Below, piece by piece: positions 1 through 9,879 of a stretch of 64,000 nt of DNA. The DNA lies in assembly GCA_050084985.1 (NCBI GenBank), contig JBITNC010000001.1, positions 212,288,001-212,352,000 of the forward strand. Reading direction: 5' to 3'. A program made the position numbers and the translations under genes. The DNA comes from Nageia nagi. Its lineage: Eukaryota; Pinophyta. The first letter of the stretch is position 1; every line of letters begins with the position of its first letter. The notes below the pieces were generated by a model. It searched no databases and was not told the DNA's origin. It worked only from the letters and a program-made list of their open reading frames with translations.

Positions 1-55
1 CATGTACCAAATGCTCAAATCAAAATTTGTCTTGAAGTGTGTGCCCTAACCTTTT

Positions 56-62
56 TATAAAA
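56..62 (+). promoter_or_regulatory. TATA box, putative promoter of PMD gene A
   Basis: A TATAAAA box lies in a pyrimidine/GC-rich setting about 620 bp upstream of the first in-frame ATG of the PMD gene. It would place a start site near 85-95 (inference). It reads in the PMD direction, so it is antisense to the surrounding retroelement. No experimental support can be seen. Confidence 0.4.
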
Positions 63-680
63 GGGGCCCCACCCTTCCTCGTTTTTTCACCCTATCATTT
101 TCATAGCTGAGAGCATCCTAAAGCTTGAGAGACTGATTCAGAGAGGTTTAGCTGGTGATTTTGTCACTATCACTAGGTGCTTCATCCTATATTGTGGTTG
201 TACGCTATGGCCCTACCAATCACACACCAAAATGGACATTGAGCTGCCTTGGTGGATGATTCTCCTACTGGTCATTAGGTACATTGCATCTCCTACCTTT
301 TTCTTGCTATGTTTTTGTTTGTCTTCAAGTTTTAGCTACCTATACACTAGTTTTTCTGAATTGCCCCTAGGGTTTTCCTGTTACATACCCTAGCCCTATG
401 TTTTTCTCTTTTTAGTCTATTTTTTGAACTTCTGATACCATGGCTACCTTATGCTTACCCATACAAACCTGCACCCCAAATTTTATCACCCTTATTCATG
501 GAAATAGGACCACTGACGGTCCTTTCTGCCCTAGTTTGGACCGTGGGCAGTCCTTCTCCCCTGACATAGACTGTGGGCGGTCCTCTTTTTCCTGTACTAT
601 TTTTTTTTGCTATTTGTGTTTCACATCTTGATACTAACTTGCCTTTCATCATTCTTTTCTTGCAAAGTGATGCATACCTT
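63..680 (+). other. 5' leader of PMD gene A with possible 5'-UTR intron
   Basis: This non-coding stretch lies between the TATA box and the PMD start. It has a plausible GT donor at 279-280. A strong acceptor sits at about 645-667, where a pyrimidine-rich tract ends in GCAAAG, so a 5'-UTR intron of about 390 bp is possible. It also holds three 16-bp imperfect palindromes (listed separately). The short reading frames here have no recognisable product. Confidence 0.35.
507..583. repeat. Three imperfect 16-bp palindromes at 30-31-bp spacing
   Basis: GGACCACTGACGGTCC (507-522), GGACCGTGGGCAGTCC (538-553) and AGACTGTGGGCGGTCC (568-583) are separated by 15- and 14-bp spacers. Related palindromes with the same spacing recur at 2713-2758, 2910-2955 and 4658-4733. 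They contain CpG in a window that is otherwise CpG-poor. Function unknown. Confidence 0.75.
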
Positions 681-2476
681 ATGCGACCATCTGGCAAGAG
701 TGCTGCTTTCACCACTGCCCAATAGTGGCCACAAACTAACACAACCTGGAGCATTCTAGAGGACATTTCATTCAGCCACCTTGCATTTGTTGACTATGTG
801 TTTCATGATTGCAACATGCTTACAGCTTTGATGGAGAGGTGGGATCCAAACTCCAACACCTTTCACCTTCCAACTGGTGAGATTACAGTGACCCTAGAGG
901 ATATCTACAGGATCACTAGACTTCCTATCAGGGGGAAACTAGTGAACATGATTCCTGTTCTGAGCTTGGAACAGGTAGAGGTATGGGCTACATGGCTAAC
1001 AGGATCAGACAAAGTCAATCACAAGAAGAGGGGTGTGTCCCTAGTGAGACATGTGCCAGAGGATCCTCCAACATGGGGTGACCTATGGATGAGGCTCCTC
1101 ATTGCCTACCTTCTAGATGCTATTATCTATCTAGACAAGAGTAATGAGACCTTCCCAGTGGGTATGATCCCTATCATTCAGGACATGGTTATACACAGAC
1201 AACGATATGCATGGTGCCCCATATACTGGCACAACTTTATCATGATCTCCATGGCTTTGCAGAGGTGGAGAGAAAGGGGAGATAGGTGGCTCACTCTATG
1301 ATACTGTAGGTGTGGGCCTATGAACACATCACTATTTTTAGATTGACAATACTACCCCTAGACCAGCTGGATGATGCACCCACCTGGCAATGGTGGGCAA
1401 TGACCAAGGTACCAGACTTCCCTAGCATAGACCTAGAGGGATGGTGTGTGCAACTTGACCTACTATAGGAGGTATAGATCTACTAGCATCCTTATCAAGG
1501 AGGTGTATCAGAGTGGGAGGAAGACCTACAGGAGATGACATGGGTGAGACACCCTACCTACCTACAGGTGCATAGGGCCTTAGTGGAGCTGTACAAGCCA
1601 GAGCAGGTACTCCATCAGTTCAGCCTCCAACAGGGTATACCGGATGATTGCAGGATAGTGGTGCTCTACTATCGTAGCAGGCACCTCCCAAAGGATTATG
1701 ATCCAGTACCAAACTGGGACTTAGACTGGGAGTCCCCCAATGAGGACTCCAACTATGATGTCGATGATGACATAGATGGACCCAATCACATAGAGGACTA
1801 TCTAGACTGGTGGAGGACACACCGTCCTCACCACATAGGCATTCATGATGCTGACACAGGTGACGATGCATGGGAGGATGAGGACATAGGAGACATAGAG
1901 ACTAGATGGGACACTCCCTTCACCATGAGAGGATGGGGAGGGGAGAGTAGCTCTACATATGCTCGTGACACATCTCTAGATGCAGGTCGTGATGATAATG
2001 AGGAGACTGATCCAGACCAAGATGAATATGAACCTGAGTATAATATAGAATCAGACTGGGAGGATGAAGACTATGATGAAGATGATGATGGTAATCTACT
2101 TTCTCTTTTACTTTGCTTTGAATTTCTATTTTTTCATAATACGCAAGGAACTAACATGATATGTTTATGCTATGGCACAGATCCTGAGGTTGAGATGGCT
2201 AGGCTGTGTGGCCAAATTGGTCAGAAGGATGAGGAGATTAGAGAGCTATAGGGCTATCTATGGTTTGGAGGAGGAGATTATGCTGGTATCTATCAAGACT
2301 TATAGGTATCCAATAAAGAAATCAAGGTCCTCTATGAGTAGCTTTTCCAGGTTGAGAGATAGATCGGCGAGGAGAAGGCATGCGTAGAGAAGTACAAGGC
2401 ACGGTGCAGGGGTGGCACATCTAGTAGGGCTACTAGTTCTAGTGTAGGGAATGGGGGGTCTAGTAGGAGATTTTAA
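681..2476 (+). pseudogene. Plant mobile domain (PMD) protein, element-borne copy A, broken
   Basis: This resembles the aminotransferase-like plant mobile domain found in MAIN/MAIL host proteins and in transposon-encoded proteins. The ATG at 681 was chosen because the frame runs from there into the conserved core: an ERWDPNSNTFHLP..GEI block near residues 50-70, then LEDIYRITRLPI. ILxVWAYEHI and a WWAM block lie at about 1301-1395. A highly acidic stretch (about 1720-2090) is followed by a GT-AG intron, a coiled-coil-like segment and a Ser/Gly/Arg tail ending in TAA at 2474. Nine in-frame stops, all TAG (723, 1307, 1466, 1475, 1484, 2249, 2303, 2339, 2360), stand where Gln would be expected. 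One frameshift lies near 1262-1285. The gene lies antisense to the adjacent gag and is inferred to be cargo of the LTR element. PMD-TE proteins are linked to silencing or anti-silencing roles, but no function can be assigned here. Confidence 0.85.
2091..2180 (+). other. Intron of PMD gene A
   Basis: A 90-bp insert begins GTAATC, is T-rich, and ends GGCACAG. It separates the GAT-rich acidic coding end from the DPEVEMA coiled-coil segment. Copy B has an 89-bp GT...AG segment at the equivalent place with almost unrelated internal sequence, as expected for an intron. Its length is a multiple of three, so the frame also reads through. Confidence 0.75.
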
Positions 2477-3077
2477 ATCATTCTATGTAATCTCATCCAG
2501 TTTGCATTGTAAATAAAAACATTTTGATCATGATATATATAAAACACAAACTTTTGTACCTAATTTGTTCTTTGTGAATGTACTTGTAATGCATGAATTT
2601 GATGTTCCGTGATCCTTGAGAATGAATGCCAACAATATGACCTAAAATTCTAACCTTTCATGTTGCGAATGTACTTGGAATCTTTTGCTTTTCTCCATTT
2701 TCCCCTAAAATAGCACCGCCAGTGCTCCTTTTCTCACGAAATACAACACTGACGCTCCTTATTTGCTCTTGTAGATGTGCTTGTGATATATTAATTTGAT
2801 GTTCCATGATCTTTAAAAATGAACATCAATGACACGAACTAAAATTCTGACTTCCCATGCTATGGGAGTAATTAGTACCTTTTGCTTTCCTCTATTTTTC
2901 CCTGAAAGAGCACCATCGATGGTCCTTTACTCATGAAATACAACACCGGTGCTCCTGTTATGACTTCATGAAACCTCCTAATCTCTTGACCCTAACGTCT
3001 GTTAGAGACCTGAACCAACTGCTAGCATTCTTCTCTTTTTTCTTTTTTTTTTCTTTTTTTTTTTAACATATTTTGAT
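2477..3077. repeat. Non-coding spacer with tandem duplication of about 198 bp
   Basis: Units at about 2568-2765 and 2766-2957 are near-copies (GAATGTACTTGTAATG versus GATGTGCTTGTGAT near their starts). Each ends in a palindrome pair: 2713-2728 with 2744-2758, and 2910-2925 with 2941-2955. A T-rich run at about 3040-3063 follows. The region separates the converging PMD (+) and gag (-) reading frames, and I see no gene in it. Confidence 0.75.
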
Positions 3078-4295
3078 CTACCAAATGATACCTCCAGAGG
3101 GCCTGGAGCTCCCACCGGGGCTAACTTCGTAAGCATCTTCCAGAAAGATCATATTAATTTGCTGTTCTTCTCCTGTATCTTTGCCCTTTGCTGGACATAC
3201 ATAGAATCCATCTTCTATGAGCTTCTATATTCTATCCCTAAGATTTCCACATCCATTAGTAGCATGGCCTTTAGTCTAATGATATTCACAATATCTATCT
3301 TCCTTATACCAATGGGGTTTTTCTGCTGTTGGATCTTCCTCACGCTTTGGTAAAGGTTGTAATAACCCCTTTTCCACAAGGTCTTTTAAGATATGTCTTG
3401 GAGGTATGGGAAATCTCATATATCTCTTTTCCTTTGTCTCACTTGTCTTCTCAGCCACATGGACAGCTTTCTCTTTCTTTGGTGATTGTGATTTCTTATC
3501 CTTTGCTTTTGTCTTATCACTATTACCATACTTTACAAGCCCTAGCTTCACAAGGACTTTTTCTTTCTCTAACAGCTTATACATCATATCAAAAAATGTA
3601 AGATGTGTATAATCGATAACATATGATTGTAAGGGTAATATAACCACTTCTTTGAACATGTTATTTACCTCTTTTTCTGTTAATCTAGTCTTCACTTGCT
3701 ACCATGTCTTCTTAAACCTTACAACAAATTTGTCTAGTTGCTCATCACTGTCTTGCTTGATAGCACATAAATCTGATAGCATAACTTCCTTCCTGATGTT
3801 ATGCTTATATTGCTCCAGAAACAAATTACTAAACTCCTCAAATGATGTGATAGACCCCTCAGGTAATGCATAAAACCATTCTCAGGTGTCTCCTTCCAAG
3901 ATCTGGGGGAAGAATTTAGCTTGCAATCTTTGGTTTGTACCAATTTTGAGTTCACACTCATCCTTAAATCCCTGTATATGTCTTCTTGGGTCTCCTTCCC
4001 CATTGAACTTACTAAAATTTGGTTCTTTGTAGTCGGATGGTGGCATGTGTCTATGAATCTCATCACATAAGGGACTACCAAATCTGAAAGAATCATTAGG
4101 CAGCGTTGATCTCCTTACCAATCTGTCTATCTGCCTCTGCATACCTTCCATAGTAGCCTAAAAATTACTATTGTCACCCTCAGCACTATTTTGCATTCCT
4201 CCGGATCCCTCTAAGTCATCATGTCTAATTTCTACCAATAATTCATCCAAATCCCTTTTTGAAAGACTACGCAAGAATAACTTAAGCTTCTCCAT
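3078..4295 (-). pseudogene. Retrotransposon gag, element A, broken
   Basis: Capsid-type gag of a Ty3/gypsy-like element. Reading from the ATG at 4295, the N-terminus MEKLKLFLRSLSKRDLDEL leads into a core with NFSKFNGEGDPRRHI and a Retrotrans_gag block, EWFYALPEGSITSFEEFSN, followed by FLEQY. A zinc-knuckle-like CEYHxxxxHATNGC lies near 3250-3285, followed by LRDRI and a short tail. Length is about 405 codons. In-frame stops (TAG at about 4158, TGA at about 3886, TAG at about 3699, 3274 and 3213) are otherwise tolerated without a clear frameshift. No protease, RT or integrase follows. The next coding sequence downstream is the antisense PMD gene, so the element looks non-autonomous (TR-GAG type). 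Confidence 0.8.
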
Positions 4296-4370
4296 ACTCA
4301 AAACACTTCACAAAATAGATGTTAGTCTTAACTAAAACCTTTAGGGTTTTAGTATAATGATGTGCAGTTC

Positions 4371-4385
4371 ATGTCAGGTTCACCA
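4371..4385 (-). other. Putative primer-binding site of element A
   Basis: Read on the minus strand, TGGTGAACCTGACAT follows the LTR end after two bases. TGG at the start matches a tRNA CCA end. The same core occurs after LTR-B and, more weakly, after L2 LTRs. I could not name the tRNA. Confidence 0.55.
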
Positions 4386-4657
4386 AATGTTTACAAATAA
4401 AATTGAGCATGCAAATAAATAAATAGGCAAATATCTACAAACTCAATATTATCTGTATTTAAGCTACGGATAGCAATTTATTCTAGATAACAATAAACAA
4501 CATAACTAATTCAAAAGTGTAATTGTACCAACCAAGATTGTAATTTGTGTACTTACCTCACAAAACGTACCTGACAACAAAAGATGCAAATATTAGCGAT
4601 GTACTGATGATGAGCTACCTTTCCAACAGCATCGTGACCTGCAAGGATGCCAAAAGA

Positions 4658-4733
4658 GGATCACGGGTGGTCCGTTTTAGTGGTATAAGAGCATTGGCGA
4701 TGTTCTTCCATTCATAAAGGAGCATCGATGGCC
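4658..4733. repeat. Triple palindrome inside LTR A
   Basis: GGATCACGGGTGGTCC (4658-4673), GAGCATTGGCGATGTTC (4689-4705) and GGAGCATCGATGGCC (4719-4733) are spaced 30-31 bp apart. The equivalent positions of LTR-B (about 9348-9425) keep degraded versions. In the minus-strand LTR they lie downstream of the TATA box. Confidence 0.7.
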
Positions 4734-4963
4734 TTCATTCTATGATTTTGACCTCTCGATTAAGTCCAAAAATTTAGTATAGATGTCTTAGATAGCCGTA
4801 TAATATCAGAATTGATCACAAATGTCAGGAGAGCTCGCGTAAGGAAGCACACAAACCATAGCCTTGTAGGTAGTACCAAGAGATAGCTTAAGGGGTAGCC
4901 ACTTACAAGACCATACGCGGGATCATGTGTATTCTTGTTGTTGTGGACTTACTATTAGATCCC

Positions 4964-4976
4964 TTATTTATATAGA
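4964..4976 (-). promoter_or_regulatory. LTR A promoter TATA box
   Basis: On the minus strand this reads TATATAAATAAGG. It is conserved in LTR-B (9642-9656) with the same neighbour, GGATCTAATAGTAAGTCC. It lies mid-LTR, as expected for a U3 promoter that drives gag. Confidence 0.55.
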
Positions 4977-5262
4977 TAATAGATAATACCGCCCATAGGT
5001 TGGCATGCATCCACATAAATAAGGTTAATTCACAAAATTTAAGATAAACACATCAATAAACAAGATAATTCATGCAATACTCAAGATAAACCATGCAATA
5101 TTCAAGATAACCCATGCAATATTCAAGATAACCCATGCAATATTCATATTCAAGCCAAACATTGATATTATCACTTTAATCCATTCAAAACATATAGTTG
5201 GGCCAAGCATATTTCATTAATTTATTGATTTAAAAACATAAAATCATTTTTATGTGTTAACA

Positions 5263-6681
5263 GACATATATCAAAGGATCCTCTAGCATGAGTTGACATA
5301 TGATTGAGACTCCTTATTACTTGCTTACTAGATGCTATTATCTATCTAGATAAGAGCAATGAGATGTTTCCTATGGGTATGGTTCCTATTATCATGGACA
5401 TGGTCCTACATGAGCTATGATATGCATGGTGCCTAGCTATTTTGGTAGCTATATCATGATTTGTATTCATTTATTGAGGTAACAAGAGGGGGGAGATATG
5501 TGGCTCACTCCATGATACTACAAGTATGGGCCTATAATTGTATAGGCATCTCTAGAATGACTTCTCTATTGATGGATCTACCTGATGACATGCCCACATG
5601 AAAATGGTGGACAACTACACATGGTTCTAACTTTCTTGATTCCAACTTAGAGGAATGGAGAATATAATTTGACACACTCAAAGAGTCATAAATGTACTAT
5701 CATCCCTACAAATATGCCCCAAAGTGGATTCAGGATATGCATGAGCTAGCTTGGGTGAGACACTCAACATATATTTAAGCATACAAGGCATTGGTTGAGC
5801 CATACAAGCCAAAGTAAGTACTCTAATAATTTGGGATATAGTAGGGGATACCAAATAACTACAAGATAGTAGTATGCTACTATCATAGCAAGGACCTACT
5901 AGAGGACTATGAGCTAGTACTAGATTAGGATTTTGATTGGACATCCATTAGTGAGGATTCAAACTTTAAGGATGACTTAGACATTGATGGTCTTAAGCAT
6001 ACCAAGGAATACATGGATTGGTGGTGAGGACATACTTCTCACCACCTAGGTATACATGAGGTAGACCAGCTCATGGATGAGGGAGATGTAGCTAACATAG
6101 GGGAGGCATTAATAGGTTAGGACATAGGGTACACATAATCAAGATGGGGCTCACATGACATGGGTGATACACATGATAAGACAATAGATGTTGATCATGA
6201 TGATAATGAGAAGATTGACCTAAACTAGGATGAATATAAGCTTGACACAGAGAAGGATATAGATGTAGCTAAGGATGAGGAGGATGATGATGGTACATAT
6301 TCTTTTTATCTTATACATATATTTTTATTTTATTTATAAAATGCATGCAATACTGATATGTGATTTCCATGTTATACATAGATGATGAGGATTTAAAACT
6401 AGACATGACTTAGCTACATAGGTTCATAGAACAAAAGGATGTTAAAATCAAATATCTATGAGGATAGCTATGATATGAAGGAGAAGATTACACTAGCCTA
6501 TACTAGGATCTACAAAGAGCAAATGCATAGATTCAAGATCTTTATGAGAAGTTGCATAAGGCCATGAGATAAGTAGGTGAAGAGAAAGCAAGGGCCTAGA
6601 AGTACAAGGCTAGGTGTAGGGGTAGTGGGTCTAGTGGGGCTACTAGTTCTGGTATAGGGGGAGGAGGTCCTTTTTAGAGAT
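5263..6681 (+). pseudogene. PMD protein, element-borne copy B, truncated
   Basis: Homologous to PMD copy A from about residue 125 onward. It starts abruptly after LTR A at AAAGGATCCTC, equivalent to about position 1060 in copy A, so the N-terminal third and promoter are missing. The YxLDAIIYLDKSNE block, the acidic region (about 5930-6290), a GT-AG intron (6293-6381), the coiled-coil segment and the Ser/Gly tail can all be followed. It carries many stops, again mostly TAG, plus indels, and is more decayed than copy A. It runs antisense to gag B. No PPT is visible at the LTR A junction, so a deletion or recombination probably removed the 5' part. Confidence 0.8.
6293..6381 (+). other. Intron of PMD copy B
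   Basis: An 89-bp GTACAT...TACATAG segment sits at the same point of the acidic GATGATGATG run as the copy A intron. Coding flanks are conserved and intron bodies have diverged, which supports a real intron. Confidence 0.7.
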
Positions 6682-7079
6682 GATAGTTCTAGATATATGA
6701 TGATCACTCAGCCATGCTAAGATTTTATACAATAATTAACCTTTATATGATATATAAAATATGACTTTTTTTATTTACTTTATTATTTATGATATGTATT
6801 TATGATAAGTATGAGAGCTAAGACTTTACACTTAGAGGTATAAAAAGATGTAGTAAACTAGGAGCAAAAACTCCACACTGTACTCATTAATTTTAAATTT
6901 GATAAAATTTATTTATAAAAAAGGATTATAGGTAATCTATTTTTGATAAAAACATATCACTAGCACTCCTATTATAATGTCAAAATGATCCTCCATTTTT
7001 TCCATCATGACATTGATTAGTTCATCTATCCTACTATCAATTTTGTTACTATTAGTATGATCATGCATGTTTACCAAAT
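6682..7079. other. AT-rich spacer of element B
   Basis: Counterpart of 2477-3077 in element A. It lies between the converging PMD and gag remnants and shares only scattered similarity. I see no gene and no clear palindrome pair. Confidence 0.5.
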
Positions 7080-9044
7080 GACATAACTAGAGGGCCTTGT
7101 GCCTCCATTAGTACTAGCTTCTTTTCATTCTTTTTCTTGTTATGCCCCTATGATAATGGGATTTTTCATCATGTTTCCTTATACATACAATATTCCTACA
7201 TTATGTTGTTGTAGGGGGTTCTTGTAAATCCCTAATTTCTCATTATCTACATGTATGGGAGTCTTTTTTTATTCTTCTAGTTTTTCAAATGATATTGCTT
7301 TCTTGTCTACTAAATCTTGGACAATGTCTTTAAACTTTTTGCATTCACATATTTTGTGTTTATGAATTCTATGATACCTACAAAATCCACCTATAGTTTT
7401 AGTGACTTTTTGACTCATGGGTGGTAGTTGAATCAAACCCTTTTGAAGTAATGATTGTAACAACTCATCATGGTCTACTATAATCTTGGTGTATACTCTA
7501 GGGGTTTTATGCTTGGATGGACAAGGTGTTTCTTTTGCCATTGTAATTATTTCTATCATTTTCATAGTTGATGGTTTCTTTTCTTCTCTTTTAAATTTAT
7601 AATAACTAATTTTTACTAGGTGCTTCTACTTTTGAATCATGGACATAATCATCTCAAAGAGGGGTTGCTCTAGATAGTTGAAAAATTCCAATATCATCTC
7701 ATTTCTAAGGGATTTTATCAATATATGCTTTAGCTCTTTTTCATTTAAATTTATGCATGTGGCTATTTTCTTCCATGCTTTTACAAATTTATTAAATGAT
7801 TAATTCTCACCTTGTCTCATTCTCACTAAATCAATAAGGGTTGGTTTTCTTTTTTATATTATGCTGATATTGATTTATGAATTCTTATTTTAATTATTTA
7901 TAGCTAATGATACTTTGATTTTCAAGAATATAAAACTATTCAAAAGCTTCCTTCCCTAAACTAAGTTGAAATAATCATGCTAACATATCTACATCATGTT
8001 GATGGTTACAAGTTGCTTCCTTAAAGATTGTGATATGTATCCTTGGATCACTAATGCCATCATATTTGCTGAAATCTATATCTTCCCCTTCCCATGTTTT
8101 TCCTCTTATTTTTACATAAAAGGGATGCCTTTCATTTAGCTATTCACCTTGTTTTTCTTTGCTTAATAATGTTAGCCTCTTTAGTTATTCAGCCATTTCT
8201 TTTAGTTGAGCCATTATTCTTTGCTATAAGATCAATTTCAAATTCTATTTCTATTTTATTATCTAACTCATCATCAAATTCAACCATCTCATCATCCAAA
8301 TGTTCATAATTAGCTTCTTTTGGTGTTATTGATTCATGACTTTTTAAATTTTTCACAAGTGTTAAGGATGATGTAGATTGATGAAGGTTTGAGTCAAGGA
8401 TGGAAGGATAAAGAATACAAAAATTAACATGGCTTTCCATAGGAAAAATGAGCCACAAGTGATCCATTTCAATAGGATTAGACCACATATGATCTTGTGT
8501 TGACTTGTTAAGGTGTACATTAAGAGGTGTGGCTTAGCTAGTAGTATCCTAGAAGATGACCTACAACTATTTTTTATCAAAAATTCATAGATAATATGTA
8601 ATGAATGAGGTATGGTAGTATCTCTGGTATACCTATAGAATATCCTAGGGAGATTTATGAATTCTTGCACTAGGCTTAATTTATCTTTCATTAGGTTTAT
8701 ATTATTAGATTTTTTAAATTGATAAAAGGCTAATTGAAATTTATTTTCAAAAGGTTGGATTATTTCTTCTTTAGGGCTCTCATTATCTTTTGAGTCCCCA
8801 TGATAAGATTCATTATCTATTATATTTATTTATTCTTGTTTTACCAAGGTTATCATTATCTATATAATCTCCATGATAAGATTCATAATTAGGAGAATTG
8901 GTTTCAATAGCCAAAGGGACACTATCTTTATTTAACCTGGCACTTTTTTCTTATTAATGTTATGTCTTTTCATGATTTTCTTTTTCTTTTAGTTGGTTCA
9001 AGTTTTGATTGATTTAATGATAAAATATCTAATGAATTATTCAT
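7080..9044 (-). pseudogene. Retrotransposon gag, element B, broken
   Basis: The gag homologue of element B. The best-supported part is 7266-8130 (minus): DFSKYDGISDPRIHI, then the capsid segment AFE*FYILENQSIISYK (Gln codon now TAG), ending in FINQYQHNI. Downstream are a basic linker and a zinc-knuckle-like segment, CRYHRIHKHKICECKKF (about 7310-7370), followed by VQDLVDKKAI. The N-terminal part up to a possible ATG at 9044 is acidic, low in complexity and full of stops, so that start is uncertain. Several frameshifts make it worse preserved than gag A. No pol genes follow. Confidence 0.7.
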
Positions 9045-9060
9045 ATTTTTAGAAGTAAAG

Positions 9061-9079
9061 GTTCACATTGGGTTTACCA
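9061..9079 (-). other. Putative primer-binding site of element B
   Basis: The minus strand reads TGGTAAACCCAATGTGAAC immediately inside LTR-B. It aligns with the element A site and with sequences following L2 LTRs, giving an apparent common core TGGTGAACCCAATGTG. Confidence 0.5.
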
Positions 9080-9082
9080 AAA

Positions 9083-9874
9083 TATTTACAAATGTTTTGA
9101 GAATGTAAATAAATAAATAATTACAAAACCTAAAATACCTATTTCAAGCTATGGATAGCAATTTAGACCATACAGTAAAATAGATGAATATAACCACTCT
9201 AGAGTTAATATGACAATACCAATCAAGAACTATGATTTGTATACTTAACTTTAAAATCATACCTAACACCAAAGAATGATGATATGTTTGATATATGAAT
9301 GGTAGAGAAATCCTACTCCAGATGTTATAACTTGAAATGCTATGAAAAGAGGATCATAGGTGGTCTATATGTTGTATAAGAGGAGCATCGATGGTGTATT
9401 TAACATGAATAAGGAGCATCAATGATCTTCATTAGAGTATTCTTTACTTTCAAATCAAGTCAATAATTTGCATGTAGATGTTTCAATAAAAATATATTAC
9501 TAATGTGAGAATAACTTGCATAAAGAAGTATAAAAACCATAGCCTTGAATGATAGCATCAAGAGACACCTAAAATATTGACACCACCAAGACTAGATATG
9601 GGATCATGTATCTCCTTGATGTGGACTTACTATTAGATCCCTATTTATATATATAATAATATGACCTACTCCTTTGGTTAGCATGTACCTACATAAACAA
9701 GGTTAGCGCATGATACATATTGATATTCAAGATAACAATATATTCAAAATAAACATTAACATTATAACCATATTCAACATAAGCATTGATATCAATATAT
9801 TAAATATTCTAGGTATGCATTAGTGCAACAAATGCATTTATTTAAATGCATAAATAAATTTTTATGCAATAACA
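9083..9874 (-). mobile_element. LTR B (5' LTR of element B)
   Basis: This 792-bp homologue of LTR A runs from TATTTACAAA (TG decayed to TA) to GCAATAACA. It holds a TATA box at 9642-9656 and degraded palindromes at about 9348-9425. With LTR A it bounds a 5.5-kb element (4388-9874). No matching TSD could be tested, because LTR A is also the end of element A. Confidence 0.8.
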
Positions 9875-9879
9875 ATAAT

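Larger units (their letters stand above)
4388..5262 (-). mobile_element. LTR A, shared by elements A and B
   Basis: This 875-bp sequence begins TGTTTAC and ends TTAACA on the plus strand, giving TGTT...AACA termini. It aligns along its length with LTR-B (9083-9874). Shared landmarks include the AAATAAATAAATA run near the start, a GGATCA(C/T)(G/A)GGTGGTC palindrome, TGGACTTACTATTAGATCC, and the terminal segment. It would be the 5' LTR of element A (gag to its left) and the 3' LTR of element B. It contains a TATA box (minus) and a triple palindrome at 4658-4733. Confidence 0.85.

Noticed and set aside
440-766. Overlapping short frames on both strands upstream of PMD copy A.
   Set aside because: They cover the palindrome triplet and the putative 5'-UTR intron and are not conserved in other copies.
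8094-8691. Plus-strand and alternative minus-strand open frames in element B.
   Set aside because: They overlap the supported gag B frame, or lie in its low-complexity N-terminal part, and have no recognisable domain.
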